The translations under genes were made by a program, and so were the position numbers. 64,000 bases of DNA from Nonomuraea indica. GTDB lineage: Bacteria > Actinomycetota > Actinomycetes > Streptosporangiales > Streptosporangiaceae. Positions 54,515-62,594 of this stretch are shown here, piece after piece. The notes below the pieces were generated by a model. It searched no databases. It was not told the DNA's origin and saw nothing but the letters and a program-made list of their open reading frames with translations. Each line of letters opens with the position of its first letter. Position 1 is the stretch's first letter. The stretch lies in contig NZ_KZ559474.1 of NCBI RefSeq assembly GCF_002850745.1, positions 112,029 through 176,028 of the forward strand, given 5' to 3'.

Positions 54515-55188
54515 CACGGGGGGCTGAACCGGTAGCCGAACCCGCGGACGGTGTGGATGAACACGGGCTCGGCCGGCACCGGCTCGATCTTCGCGCGGAC
54601 CCGCTGGACGCAGGCGTCGACCAGGCGCGAGTCGGCCACGTGGGTGTGGTCCCACACCTCGCGCAGCAGGTAGCGCCGGTTGAGCACCTGGCCGGGGTGG
54701 CGGACCAGCTCCAGCAGCAGCCGCAGCTCGGTGGGCGTCAGGTGGATCTCCTTGCCGGCCAGCGTCACCTTCAGCGCCCCCCGGTCGATCACGAGCTCGC
54801 CGAAGGTGATGCGGTCGGAGGTGGCCGACTCGGCCCGGCGCAGGATGGCGCGGATGCGGGCGTCCAGCACCCTGGGCTCGACGGGTTTGACCACATAGTC
54901 GTCGGCGCCCGCCTCCAGGCCGACGACCACGTCGAGGTCGTCACCGCGGGCGGTGAGCAGGATGACGGGGAGCTGGTCGAGCCGGCGGATGCGGCGGCAC
55001 ACCTCCACCCCGTCGATGCCGGGCAGCATCACGTCGAGGATGGCGATCTCCGGGCGGCGCGAGCGGATGTGCTCCAACGCCTCCTCGCCGGTCGCGTACG
55101 AGGTGAGCGAATGGCCCTGCCTGGTCAGCGCCAGCTCCAGAGCGGTGCGGACTGAGGGATCGTCTTCGACGAGGAGGATGCCGGCCAC
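54514..55188 (-). CDS. OmpR-family response regulator
   Basis: A 224-residue regulator. The receiver domain has the acidic pair VEDD, phosphoacceptor ILDVMLPGIDG, Thr in LLTARGD and Lys in DDYVVKPVEP. The C-terminal winged helix has HLTPTELRLLLELVRHPGQVLNRRYLLREVW and VFIHTVRGFGYRF. GTG 55188 is the start. It is first in the operon with the kinase and lipoprotein. The upstream inverted repeat TGTCA-N8-TGACA is a candidate autoregulatory site. Confidence 0.92.
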   Translation of the reverse strand: MAGILLVEDDPSVRTALELALTRQGHSLTSYATGEEALEHIRSRRPEIAILDVMLPGIDGVEVCRRIRRLDQLPVILLTARGDDLDVVVGLEAGADDYVVKPVEPRVLDARIRAILRRAESATSDRITFGELVIDRGALKVTLAGKEIHLTPTELRLLLELVRHPGQVLNRRYLLREVWDHTHVADSRLVDACVQRVRAKIEPVPAEPVFIHTVRGFGYRFSPP

Positions 55189-55228
55189 ACGAACATTATT
55201 CGCCCCGGTCAGGCATGCTTCCGCCTAG

Positions 55229-55246
55229 TGTCATGAAACTGTGACA
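55229..55246. promoter_or_regulatory. Inverted repeat upstream of the response regulator
   Basis: TGTCA and TGACA, 8 bp apart, about 40 bp before the response regulator start. Possible binding site for that regulator. Confidence 0.4.
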
Positions 55247-55365
55247 GCTCACTCACGCGACTACAAAGAACCCCGGTCACCCTGAAAGCGGTCCTCCCTT
55301 CGGTACGGGCGCCCGAAGGGTGGTCCTCGCGCCAGGATCCCGGTGCCGCCGGGGCCCACGGGAAC

Positions 55366-55381
55366 TGTGAGGAAATTCACA
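55366..55381. promoter_or_regulatory. Consensus CRP-type site
   Basis: TGTGA-GGAAAT-TCACA matches the CRP consensus TGTGAnnnnnnTCACA exactly, about 105 bp upstream of the lysozyme-like gene. The surrounding 300-bp spacer also holds a CCCTTCGG/CCGAAGGG hairpin near 55297-55318. Confidence 0.7.
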
Positions 55382-55487
55382 CCCGACGGGAAACGGCACG
55401 CCAAGCAGGCGATCACCATGAGAACACCAACCGAATGTCTCGTATCGGTTGCGGACCACCCCCCGGGACAGGGCAAGCTCATTGCTC

Positions 55488-56219
55488 GTGAGCCCAGGTC
55501 CGAAGGTGAGTGAGCGCCGCGCTTCCGCATCCCCCCGCTCGGCCCGCCGGCCGGCCCGCACACCGTCCCGGGTGAGGCCGAAGCGCGTGCTGGTCGTCGG
55601 CCTGTCCGCGGCGATCCTTCTCGGCGGCGGCGGCTTCACCGCCTACACCGCCATCCAGAACGCCAACACCCCGGTCAAGCCGGTGTTCGAGCTGGACGAC
55701 ATGGCAGCGATCGCCAGCGGCGACCTCTACACGCCCGACCCCGAGGCCGACGCGCTCAAGGCGGCGGCGGCCCAGGCGTACCGGGCCAAGAAGCTCAAGG
55801 ACGGCCGCGCGGGCGGCGGCGGTCCCGGCGACTACTCCTGGGTCGAGGTCAAGGAGCGGGCGCCGGGCGGCGACGGCTTCCCGCCCGCCAACTTCCCGCC
55901 GGGCAGCGACCCCTCGCCGGGCAGCAACAAGGCCGTCGCCAAGGCGATGATGGGCTCCTTCGGCTTCGGCGCCGACCAGTGGGGCTGCCTGGAGAGCCTC
56001 TGGCACAAGGAGAGCGGCTGGAACGAGCGGGCGATGAACCGCTCCTCCGGCGCCTACGGCATCCCGCAGTCGCTGCCCGGCAGCAAGATGGCCTCCGCCG
56101 GCGCCGACTGGCAGACCAACGCCGCCACCCAGATCAAGTGGGGTCTCGGCTACATCAAGGGCCGCTACGGCTCGCCCTGCAGCGCCTGGGGCCACTCGCA
56201 GCGGGTCGGCTGGTACTGA
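55488..56219 (+). CDS. Lysozyme-like/transglycosylase-fold wall protein
   Basis: A 243-residue envelope protein. A basic N-terminus and a membrane anchor (about 35-55, VLVVGLSAAILLGGGGFTAYT) precede a linker and a C-terminal lysozyme-like domain of about 75 residues: WGCLESLWHKESGWNERAMNRSSGAYGIPQSLPGSKM ... IKWGLGYIKGRYGSPCSAW. The Glu of WHKESGW is the likely catalytic acid. Starts GTG 55488 or GTG 55506 are both possible. A consensus CRP site upstream suggests growth-state control. Confidence 0.8.
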   Translation: MSPGPKVSERRASASPRSARRPARTPSRVRPKRVLVVGLSAAILLGGGGFTAYTAIQNANTPVKPVFELDDMAAIASGDLYTPDPEADALKAAAAQAYRAKKLKDGRAGGGGPGDYSWVEVKERAPGGDGFPPANFPPGSDPSPGSNKAVAKAMMGSFGFGADQWGCLESLWHKESGWNERAMNRSSGAYGIPQSLPGSKMASAGADWQTNAATQIKWGLGYIKGRYGSPCSAWGHSQRVGWY

Positions 56220-56310
56220 CGGTCTGGACGCCGATACCAGAGGGTCATCTTTCCCTCTGCAATCGGCAAGCCGCCGCGTCCCCTGACGGGGGTGGGCGCA
56301 CGCTGGCCGC

Positions 56311-58356
56311 ATGGGTGTGAAGGTCAGTGTGATCGTCGATGTCCACAATCCCGGTGATACGGCCGACGCGTGCCTGCGCTCCGTCCTGGAGCAGACGCTG
56401 CCCGCCGACGAGTACGAAGTGATCTTCGTGGACGACGGGTCCACCGACGGGATCGCCGAGCGGCTCGACACCGTCGCCGCCGTCCGCCGCAACGTCCGCG
56501 TCGTCCACCTGCCGCACACGGGCTCGCCGCTGCCCGGCCGCAACGTCGGCATCGCCGCAGCCCAGGGCGACTACGTCTACCTCATGGACCAGGGCGACCG
56601 GCTGGAACGCGACGCCCTGCAGCGGATGCACGACCGGGCGGTGGAGACCGACGCCGACGTGCTGGTCGGCCGGCTGGTGCGCGACTCCGGGCCGCCGGTC
56701 AGCGCCTTCCACCGCAGCCGGGGGCGCGCCGACATCCTGCGCGACCGGCTGTTCGCCCTGCTCACCCCGCACAAGCTCTACCGCCGCGCGTTCCTGCAGG
56801 AGCACGAGCTGAGCTTCGACGAGCCCGGCGGGCACATCGCCGAGCAGGCCTTCGTGGTGCGCGCCTACCTGCAGGCCAAGGTCGTCTCGATCCTCGCCGA
56901 GCACGTCTGCTGCCACCTCGGCGAGCGTCCCGAGCCGGCGGACGACCCCCGTACGGTCGTCGCCGAGCTGCGGGCGCTGCTGGACGACATCGACGCCCAC
57001 ATCGGCGAGGGGCGCCACCGCGACCGCATGTACGGCTACTGGTTCCGCTCCACCGTGCTCAGGCCGTTCCTGAGCAGCGGGTTCGCCGCCTCGTCGGCCG
57101 ACCGGAGCGTGTACTTCCGGCTGCTGCGCGGCCTGGTGCTCGACCGGTTCCCCGAACGGCTGGACCGCTACCTGCCCGTCCAGCTCCGCGCCGTGGCCAC
57201 GCTGCTGCGCGCCGGGCGGCTCGACCAGCTGGTCCTCCTGGCGAACTCGACGCGGCGGGCCGGCCTGCGCGCCGACCTGACCGAGGTCCGCTGGGACGCC
57301 CACGTGCTCGTGCTCGCGCTGACCGTCGAGGTGGTGGGGGGCGACGGCCGGCCCACCAGATTCCGCGCCGAGGGCGACCGCCTGTTCTGGATCCCGCCGC
57401 GCTCGCTCGACGCCGGCCTGCTGCCCGACGCCGTCACGGACGTCACCTCCGCCGTCGAACGGGCCCGCCTGGAGGTCTACGTCCGGCACGCGGACACGGG
57501 CGTCGTCCACTTCCTGCCCGTGGCCTACCGGGTGGAGCGCATCCAGGACGGGCGCCGCCACACCCGCGTGCAGCTCGTCGGCGAGGCCCGCGTGGACGTG
57601 ACCGCCGCCGCGATGGGCGAGCCGCTGCTGCCGGGCCAGTGGGAGGTGCACGTCCGCATGTACGGCGGCGCGCACCAGGCTCGCAGCCGCGTGCGCCGGC
57701 CCGAGGGCCCGCTCAACTGCCTCGGCGTGCTGTCGCAGCGGCCCAGGTCCCGGCTGGTGCTGCCGTGCTGGACCGACACGGGCGAGCTGGGCCTGGCCGT
57801 CGAGCCGCGCTCGTTCCCCGAGTCGATCGCGCTGGTGTCGCCGGCGGTGACGGTCCGGCGGCAGGGCGGGCACCTGTACGTCGTGCTGCCCGTGCCGTAC
57901 GTGCCGCCGAGCGGCGGGCCGCCGCTGGAGCTGGTGCTGCGCAGCGGCGCGCGAGGCGCCCGCGAGGTGTGCGCCCCGGCGCTGGTCGAGCCCGGCGTGC
58001 CAGGCGAGATCGCGGGGCAGCTCGTGGCCAAGGTGCCCGTCAAGCGGATGATGCCGGGCGCGGACGAGCTGGGGCCGGGCCTGTGGGCGGTGTCGCTGCG
58101 CACCGCCGAGGAGGAGGCCGGGCTCCGGTTCGCGCTGGAGTTCCGCCGGGGCAGGGCCGCGGTCCGGCCCGTCGCCGCCGTCACGCCCGCCCGCCGCTCG
58201 CCGCTCGGCCGCGACACGGCCCTGCACCGGCTCGGGCGGCGGCTGCCCGGAGCGCGGCACATCGTCCGGCTGGCCCGCGCCGGCAGGCACCGCTACCTGA
58301 AGGACGCCAGCGACGTGCAGCGGCCGAAGGAGGCCAAGAGCCCGCCCGTGCGGTGA
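56311..58356 (+). CDS. Family 2 glycosyltransferase with C-terminal beta domain
   Basis: A 681-residue cytoplasmic protein. The GT-A domain is at about 1-230: VSVIVDVHNPGDTADACLRSVLEQT, EVIFVDDGSTDG (nucleotide-sugar binding), LPGRNVGIAAAQGDYVYLMDQGDRL, where D-x-D is replaced by DQGD, and FDEPGGHIAEQAFVVRAYL. A helical bridge and two beta-rich repeats follow (about 290-620), like the trimerisation/linker parts of wall teichoic acid glycosyltransferases (TarS type). A role in wall glycopolymer decoration is inferred. No gene partner is nearby. Confidence 0.8.
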   Translation: MGVKVSVIVDVHNPGDTADACLRSVLEQTLPADEYEVIFVDDGSTDGIAERLDTVAAVRRNVRVVHLPHTGSPLPGRNVGIAAAQGDYVYLMDQGDRLERDALQRMHDRAVETDADVLVGRLVRDSGPPVSAFHRSRGRADILRDRLFALLTPHKLYRRAFLQEHELSFDEPGGHIAEQAFVVRAYLQAKVVSILAEHVCCHLGERPEPADDPRTVVAELRALLDDIDAHIGEGRHRDRMYGYWFRSTVLRPFLSSGFAASSADRSVYFRLLRGLVLDRFPERLDRYLPVQLRAVATLLRAGRLDQLVLLANSTRRAGLRADLTEVRWDAHVLVLALTVEVVGGDGRPTRFRAEGDRLFWIPPRSLDAGLLPDAVTDVTSAVERARLEVYVRHADTGVVHFLPVAYRVERIQDGRRHTRVQLVGEARVDVTAAAMGEPLLPGQWEVHVRMYGGAHQARSRVRRPEGPLNCLGVLSQRPRSRLVLPCWTDTGELGLAVEPRSFPESIALVSPAVTVRRQGGHLYVVLPVPYVPPSGGPPLELVLRSGARGAREVCAPALVEPGVPGEIAGQLVAKVPVKRMMPGADELGPGLWAVSLRTAEEEAGLRFALEFRRGRAAVRPVAAVTPARRSPLGRDTALHRLGRRLPGARHIVRLARAGRHRYLKDASDVQRPKEAKSPPVR

Positions 58357-58382
58357 CCTCTCCGGCGACCGCACGGGCGGGC
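58340..58382. terminator. Bidirectional terminator
   Basis: GCCCGCCCGTGCGGT and ACCGCACGGGCGGGC form a perfect 15-bp stem with a 13-nt loop. The 5' arm includes the end of the glycosyltransferase ORF. It serves both convergent genes. Confidence 0.7.
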
Positions 58383-58389
58383 CCGGCCG

Positions 58390-59688
58390 TCACGCGCGGA
58401 TCCGCTCCGCCAGGTCGCGGCCCTGCGTCTCCCGGGCGGCGAAGACCGCGATGAGGGTGAGCACGGCCGCCCCGCCCAGGTAGACGGAGATCGGCAGTCC
58501 GCTGCCGAACGCCTGCAGCAGCGCCACCGCGATGACCGGCGCCAGCGCCCCGGCGACGATCGCCGACAGCTGCGCGCCGATCGAGACCCCGGTGTAGCGC
58601 ATCCTGGTGCCGAACAGCTCGGAGAAGAAGGCCGCCTGCGGGCCGTACATCATGCCGTGGAAGATCAGCCCCACGGTCACCGCCAGCGTGATCGCCAGGA
58701 AGTTGCCCGTGTCGACGAGCGGGAAGAACGCGAAGATCCACAGGCCCACGCCGGCCGCCCCGGCCAGGTAGATCGGGCGGCGGCCCACCCGGTCCGACAG
58801 CGCCCCCCACAGCGGGATCGTCGCGAAGTGGACGACCGAGCCGATGAGCACGGCGTTCAGCACGGTGGAGTTGTCGATGCCGCGGGCCTTGGCGTAGGTG
58901 ATGACGAACACCGTGATCAGGTAGAAGGAGATGTTCTCCGCCAGCCGCGCGCCGATCGCGGTGAGCACGTCGCGCCAGTGGTGGCGCAGCACGCCGACGA
59001 TCGGCGCCGTCTCCTCCGGCTCGGCCTGCTGGAAGACCGGAGACTCGGTGATGGTGAGCCTGATCCACAGCCCGATCAGCACCAGCACGCCGGACAGCAG
59101 GAACGGCACCCGCCAGCCCCAGCTCAGGAACGCCTCGTCCGACTGCCAGGCGGCGAGCACGGCCAGCACGCCGGTGGCCAGCAGGTTGCCGCCCGGAGCG
59201 CCCGCCTGCGGCCAGGAGGCCCAGAAGCCGCGCCTGCGCGCGTCGCCGTGCTCGGAGACGATCAGGACCGCGCCGCCCCACTCGCCGCCCAGCGCGAACC
59301 CCTGCACCAGCCGGAGCACCGTGAGCAGCAGCGGGGCCGCCGTGCCGATCGCGGCGTGCGTCGGCAGGCAGCCGATCAGGAACGTGGCGGCGCCCATCAA
59401 CAGCAGGCTGACCACCAGCAGCGTCTTGCGGCCGAACCTGTCACCGAAGTGGCCGAAGACCAGGCCGCCGAGCGGCCGGGCGACGAACCCGACCGCGTAG
59501 GTGAGGAACGCGAGGAGGGTGCCGGTCAGGGGATCGGCCTCGGGGAAGAACAGCTTGTTGAACACCAGCGCGGCCGCCGAGCCGTAGAGGAAGAAGTCGT
59601 ACCACTCGATGGTGGTGCCGATCAGGCTCGCACCGACGATCTTCTTGATGGAGGCGGTGCCGCCGGCCTTGTTGTGGGGAGCGTCCAT
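58390..59688 (-). CDS. MFS transporter, metabolite:H+ symporter (MHS) type
   Basis: A 432-residue, 12-helix transporter. Signature pieces: IGTTIEWYDFFLYGSAAALVF, FGHFGDRFGRKTLL (loop 2-3 motif), LRLVQGFALGGEWGGAVLIVSEH and the second-half LWGALSDRVGRRPIYLAG. MHS members import organic acids such as citrate, ketoglutarate or shikimate. It lies 54 bp downstream of the PucR regulator gene on the same strand and is probably part of the 3-hydroxybutyrate operon, so 3-hydroxybutyrate or a related acid is a reasonable substrate guess. Confidence 0.88.
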   Translation of the reverse strand: MDAPHNKAGGTASIKKIVGASLIGTTIEWYDFFLYGSAAALVFNKLFFPEADPLTGTLLAFLTYAVGFVARPLGGLVFGHFGDRFGRKTLLVVSLLLMGAATFLIGCLPTHAAIGTAAPLLLTVLRLVQGFALGGEWGGAVLIVSEHGDARRRGFWASWPQAGAPGGNLLATGVLAVLAAWQSDEAFLSWGWRVPFLLSGVLVLIGLWIRLTITESPVFQQAEPEETAPIVGVLRHHWRDVLTAIGARLAENISFYLITVFVITYAKARGIDNSTVLNAVLIGSVVHFATIPLWGALSDRVGRRPIYLAGAAGVGLWIFAFFPLVDTGNFLAITLAVTVGLIFHGMMYGPQAAFFSELFGTRMRYTGVSIGAQLSAIVAGALAPVIAVALLQAFGSGLPISVYLGGAAVLTLIAVFAARETQGRDLAERIRA

Positions 59689-59702
59689 GCCGTCACGCTA
59701 GG

Positions 59703-59720
59703 GAGTGACGGGCGTCACTC
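59703..59720. promoter_or_regulatory. Inverted repeat between pucR and the transporter
   Basis: GAGTGAC-GGGC-GTCACTC, perfect 7-bp arms, 15 bp before the transporter start. Operator or short attenuating hairpin. Confidence 0.45.
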
Positions 59721-59742
59721 ATATGGGGGCCGGGCCCACACT

Positions 59743-61602
59743 CTACGGAGTGGATGTGTGGCCGAGCCGGTGCAGGCGCAACGCCAGCTGGATCTCCAGG
59801 GCGCGCTCCGGCTCCGTCCAGCCGTCGCCCAGCAGCCGGGTGACGCGGTCGAGCCGCTGGGTGACGGTGTTGACGTGGATGTGCAGGGCCTCGGCCGTAC
59901 GGGAGGGGGACGCGCCGGTGCCGAAGTAGGCGGCGAGCGTGTCGGCCAGCGCGGTGCCCCGGCGGGCGTCGTAGTCGATGACCGGGCCGAGCGCCGAATG
60001 CACGAAGCCGGGCACGTCGCGCTCCTCGCCGATCAGCAGGCCGACGAAGCCCAGCTCGGCGGCGTCGGCGCCGTCTCCGGCGCGACCGAGCGCGATGAGC
60101 GCCTCCGCGCAGCGCCGTGCCTCCCGGTGGGCCGTCGCCACGTCGGGCGACCGGCCGCCGGCGACCGCCGCCCCCGCGGTCGCGGCCGCGCCGAGCGAGG
60201 CGCTCAGCTCGGCCGCCACGCGGCGCGCCAGCTCGCCGGCGTGCTCGCCCGGCAGCAGCAGCACGACCTCGTCGGCCCGGCCGGCGGCCAGCCCGTGGCG
60301 GAGCGCCGCCTGCGACGACGCCCAGAACGCGGCCCGCTCGCGCTGCCCGTCGTGCCTGACCACCACCACGACGTGCGGGGCGCCCAGGTCCACGCCCAAC
60401 CGGCGGGCCCGGTCGGCCAGCCCCGGAGTGCCGGGCCGGGCGATCAGGTCGTCGAGCAGCTCGCCACGTACCCGCCCCTCGGCCTCCGCGACGCTCCTGC
60501 GGAACAGCAGCAGCAGCGCGCAGACCAGCGCCGCCCGTTCCAGGATGCGCTCGTCGGCGTCGTCGCTGCGCAGGACCAGCGTGCACAGGGGCTCGCCGCC
60601 GACGTCCACCGACGCGATGCGCAGGTCGGCCCGGCGCACGGTACGGCCCAGCGCCCGGGACGCCTGCGCCGCCTCGAACACGCCCGCGTCCAGCTCTCCC
60701 ACGCCGTTGTCCAGAGGACCGGTGATCGGCCTGCCGAGGTCGTCGAGCACGACCAGCGACCCGCCGAGCACGTCGGTCACCACGGCCGCCACGTCCTCGA
60801 TGCCGCCGCCCCGCAGCACCAGCGAGGTCATCCGGTCGTGCGCCAGCGCGGCCCGCTCGACCGCCTCGGCGTGCGCCCTGGCCGTGCGGTGGGCGCTCGA
60901 CAGCTCCTCCAGCGCGTTGCGGGTCTCCTGCAGCAGCCGGGCGTTGTCGATGGCGACCGCCGCGTGCGCCGCCAGGCTGGCCAGCAGCGACACCTCCTCC
61001 TGGTGGAACGGCCGGGCGCTGCGGTTGGCGGCGAACAGCACGCCGATCACCCGCTGGCCCAGCCGTAGCGGCACGCCCAGGATCGCGACGAGGCCCTCCT
61101 CCAGGACGGCCTCGTCGATGTCCTCCTTGTGGTGGAAGCGGGCGTCGGCGAAGTAGTCGGCCGTCGCGTACGGCACGGCCGTCTGCGCCACGAGCCCGCC
61201 GAGTCCGGCGCCCATGGCCAGCCGCAGGGCCCGGAACTTCGCCGAGATCGACCCGTCCGTGACCCGCATGTAGGTGTCGCCCCGCTCCGGGTCGTGCAGG
61301 GTGAGGTAGGCCGTGTCGGTGGCCAGGAGCTGCCTGGCGCGGTGCACGATCGCCTCCAGCACCGCGTCCAGGTCGCGCAGGGCCGCCAGGTCGCCGGCCG
61401 TGTCGTACAGCGCCGACAGCTCCGCCTCACGCCTGGCCCGCCGCCTGAGCAGCGCCCGCACCCGCAGCGCCTCGATCTTGGCGCGTTCGAGCTCCTCGAT
61501 CGCGGCCGGATCGGCGCCCGCCGCCCTGGCCTCGATGATCGGCCCCTCGAACTCGACGGCCGACGCCTCCCGGGCCAGCAACTCCAGGAAACGCCTGGCC
61601 AC
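59743..61602 (-). CDS. PucR-type regulator with GAF domain
   Basis: A 619-residue transcription regulator. The N-terminal helical segment is followed by a GAF domain (about 95-235; LATDTAYLTLHDPERGD, ILGVPLRLGQRVIGVLFAANR). A linker and a CdaR/PucR middle domain come next. The C-terminal PucR HTH (about 560-615) is LADTLAAYFGTGASPSRTAEALHIHVNTVTQRLDRVTRLLG. The GTG overlaps the dehydrogenase stop by one base (TAGTG), showing coupling. It probably activates its own operon in response to a catabolite. Confidence 0.9.
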   Translation of the reverse strand: MARRFLELLAREASAVEFEGPIIEARAAGADPAAIEELERAKIEALRVRALLRRRARREAELSALYDTAGDLAALRDLDAVLEAIVHRARQLLATDTAYLTLHDPERGDTYMRVTDGSISAKFRALRLAMGAGLGGLVAQTAVPYATADYFADARFHHKEDIDEAVLEEGLVAILGVPLRLGQRVIGVLFAANRSARPFHQEEVSLLASLAAHAAVAIDNARLLQETRNALEELSSAHRTARAHAEAVERAALAHDRMTSLVLRGGGIEDVAAVVTDVLGGSLVVLDDLGRPITGPLDNGVGELDAGVFEAAQASRALGRTVRRADLRIASVDVGGEPLCTLVLRSDDADERILERAALVCALLLLFRRSVAEAEGRVRGELLDDLIARPGTPGLADRARRLGVDLGAPHVVVVVRHDGQRERAAFWASSQAALRHGLAAGRADEVVLLLPGEHAGELARRVAAELSASLGAAATAGAAVAGGRSPDVATAHREARRCAEALIALGRAGDGADAAELGFVGLLIGEERDVPGFVHSALGPVIDYDARRGTALADTLAAYFGTGASPSRTAEALHIHVNTVTQRLDRVTRLLGDGWTEPERALEIQLALRLHRLGHTSTP

Positions 61603-62351
61603 TAGCGCGCCGTCCAGCCGCCGTCCACCGGCAGGGAGACGCCGGTGATGAACGAGCCGTGCGGCCCGCACAGATAGGCCGCCAGCTCGGCCACCTCCTC
61701 CGGCTCGATCAGCCGTTTGACCGCCGCGGGCCGCAGCATGATGTCCGTCACGACCTCGTCGGGGGCGATGCCGTGCGCCCTGGCCTGGTCGGCGATCTGC
61801 CCCGTGACGAGCGGCGTGCGCACGTAACCGGGGCAGACGCAGACGGAGGTCACCCCGTGGGCGGCGCCCTCCAGGGCCACCACCTTGGAGAAGCCTTCGA
61901 GCGCGTGCTTGGCCGTGATGTAGGCCGACTTGTACGGCGAGGCGCGCAGCCCGTGCACCGACGAGATGTTCACGAACCGGCCCCAGCCTCTGGCGTACAT
62001 GCCGGGCAGCATCCGCCGGGCGATCAGGAACGGCGCCTCCACCATGACTCTCAGCATGCCCGCGAACACCTCGGGTGGGAACTCCTCGATGGGCGCGACG
62101 TGCTGGAACCCCGCGTTGTTGACCACGATGTCGGCGTCCGGCGGCAGGGCGCCGGCGAAGTCGGGGTCGCCCAGGTCGGCCACGACCGCGCTGCCGCCGA
62201 TCTCGGCCGCCACCTTGCCGGCCGCCTCCGCGCTCCGGTCGACGACGACCACGGCCGCGCCGCCCGCGGCCAGCCGGCGGGCGCACGCGGCGCCGATGCC
62301 GCTGCCGCCTCCCGTCACCAGCGCGGTCCGCCCCATCAGCTCATCCGCCAT
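61602..62351 (-). CDS. 3-hydroxybutyrate dehydrogenase (SDR family)
   Basis: A 249-residue short-chain dehydrogenase that oxidises D-3-hydroxybutyrate to acetoacetate with NAD. TGGGSGIGAACARRLA (cofactor), NNAGFQHVAPIEEFP, catalytic Ser in NISSVHGLRASPYKSAYITAKHALEG (Tyr-x-x-x-Lys), and QIADQARAHGIAPDEVV are typical of BdhA. ATG 62351 follows GAGGG. It is the first gene of a dehydrogenase/regulator/transporter operon and is divergent from the trp leader. Confidence 0.9.
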   Translation of the reverse strand: MADELMGRTALVTGGGSGIGAACARRLAAGGAAVVVVDRSAEAAGKVAAEIGGSAVVADLGDPDFAGALPPDADIVVNNAGFQHVAPIEEFPPEVFAGMLRVMVEAPFLIARRMLPGMYARGWGRFVNISSVHGLRASPYKSAYITAKHALEGFSKVVALEGAAHGVTSVCVCPGYVRTPLVTGQIADQARAHGIAPDEVVTDIMLRPAAVKRLIEPEEVAELAAYLCGPHGSFITGVSLPVDGGWTAR

Positions 62352-62400
62352 GCCCTCGACCCTAAGCCGCCGGTGGGGGCGGGCAGCATGGCGGCGGACG

Positions 62401-62424
62401 ACATAGATCGTTCCTCCGCTATGT
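62401..62424. promoter_or_regulatory. Inverted repeat in the bdh/trpL divergent promoter
   Basis: ACATAG and CTATGT, 12 bp apart, about 50 bp before the dehydrogenase start. A candidate site for the PucR-type protein. Confidence 0.45.
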
Positions 62425-62453
62425 GGGTGAGTGCGGCTGGTAGGGTTTGCGGC

Positions 62454-62492
62454 ATGACCGCGTATCCGCTGCTGTGGTGGGCCGCCTCCTAG
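62454..62492 (+). CDS. trpL: trp leader peptide
   Basis: A 12-residue ORF, MTAYPLLWWAAS, has tandem tryptophan codons (TGG TGG at 62475-62480) and a stop inside the first leader hairpin. A TAGGGT hexamer at 62441-62446 may be the -10, so translation could be leaderless. It precedes trpD by about 100 bp. Confidence 0.88.
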   Translation: MTAYPLLWWAAS

Positions 62493-62540
62493 GCGGACCC
62501 GCAGCGCATACGCAACCCGGCCGCCTCGGCGAGGCGGCCG
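62481..62540 (+). promoter_or_regulatory. trp attenuator
   Basis: GGCCGCCTC occurs in the leader ORF end and again at 62519-62527. The second copy pairs with GAGGCGGCC (62531-62539; loop GGC) as a terminator-like hairpin. The first forms CCGCCT-CCT-AGGCGG over the stop codon and could alternatively pair with 62531-62539. No U-run follows, so the end effect may be Rho-dependent or translational. Confidence 0.65.
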
Positions 62541-62594
62541 TCGGCATGTCCGGGAGCCCCCCGTCGAGACCTCGACACACGAAAGGGCGTCCTT

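Noticed and set aside
55250..55487. c-di-AMP (ydaO) riboswitch upstream of the lysozyme-like gene
   Set aside because: Such genes often have one in actinobacteria, but I do not see the conserved CCGAACCCGnCAGCTnAC-type core or the GGGGAACC elements.
56370..58454. 694-codon ORF in another frame of the glycosyltransferase
   Set aside because: Arg/Ala/Pro-rich overlap frame; the 56311 frame has the GT-A motifs.
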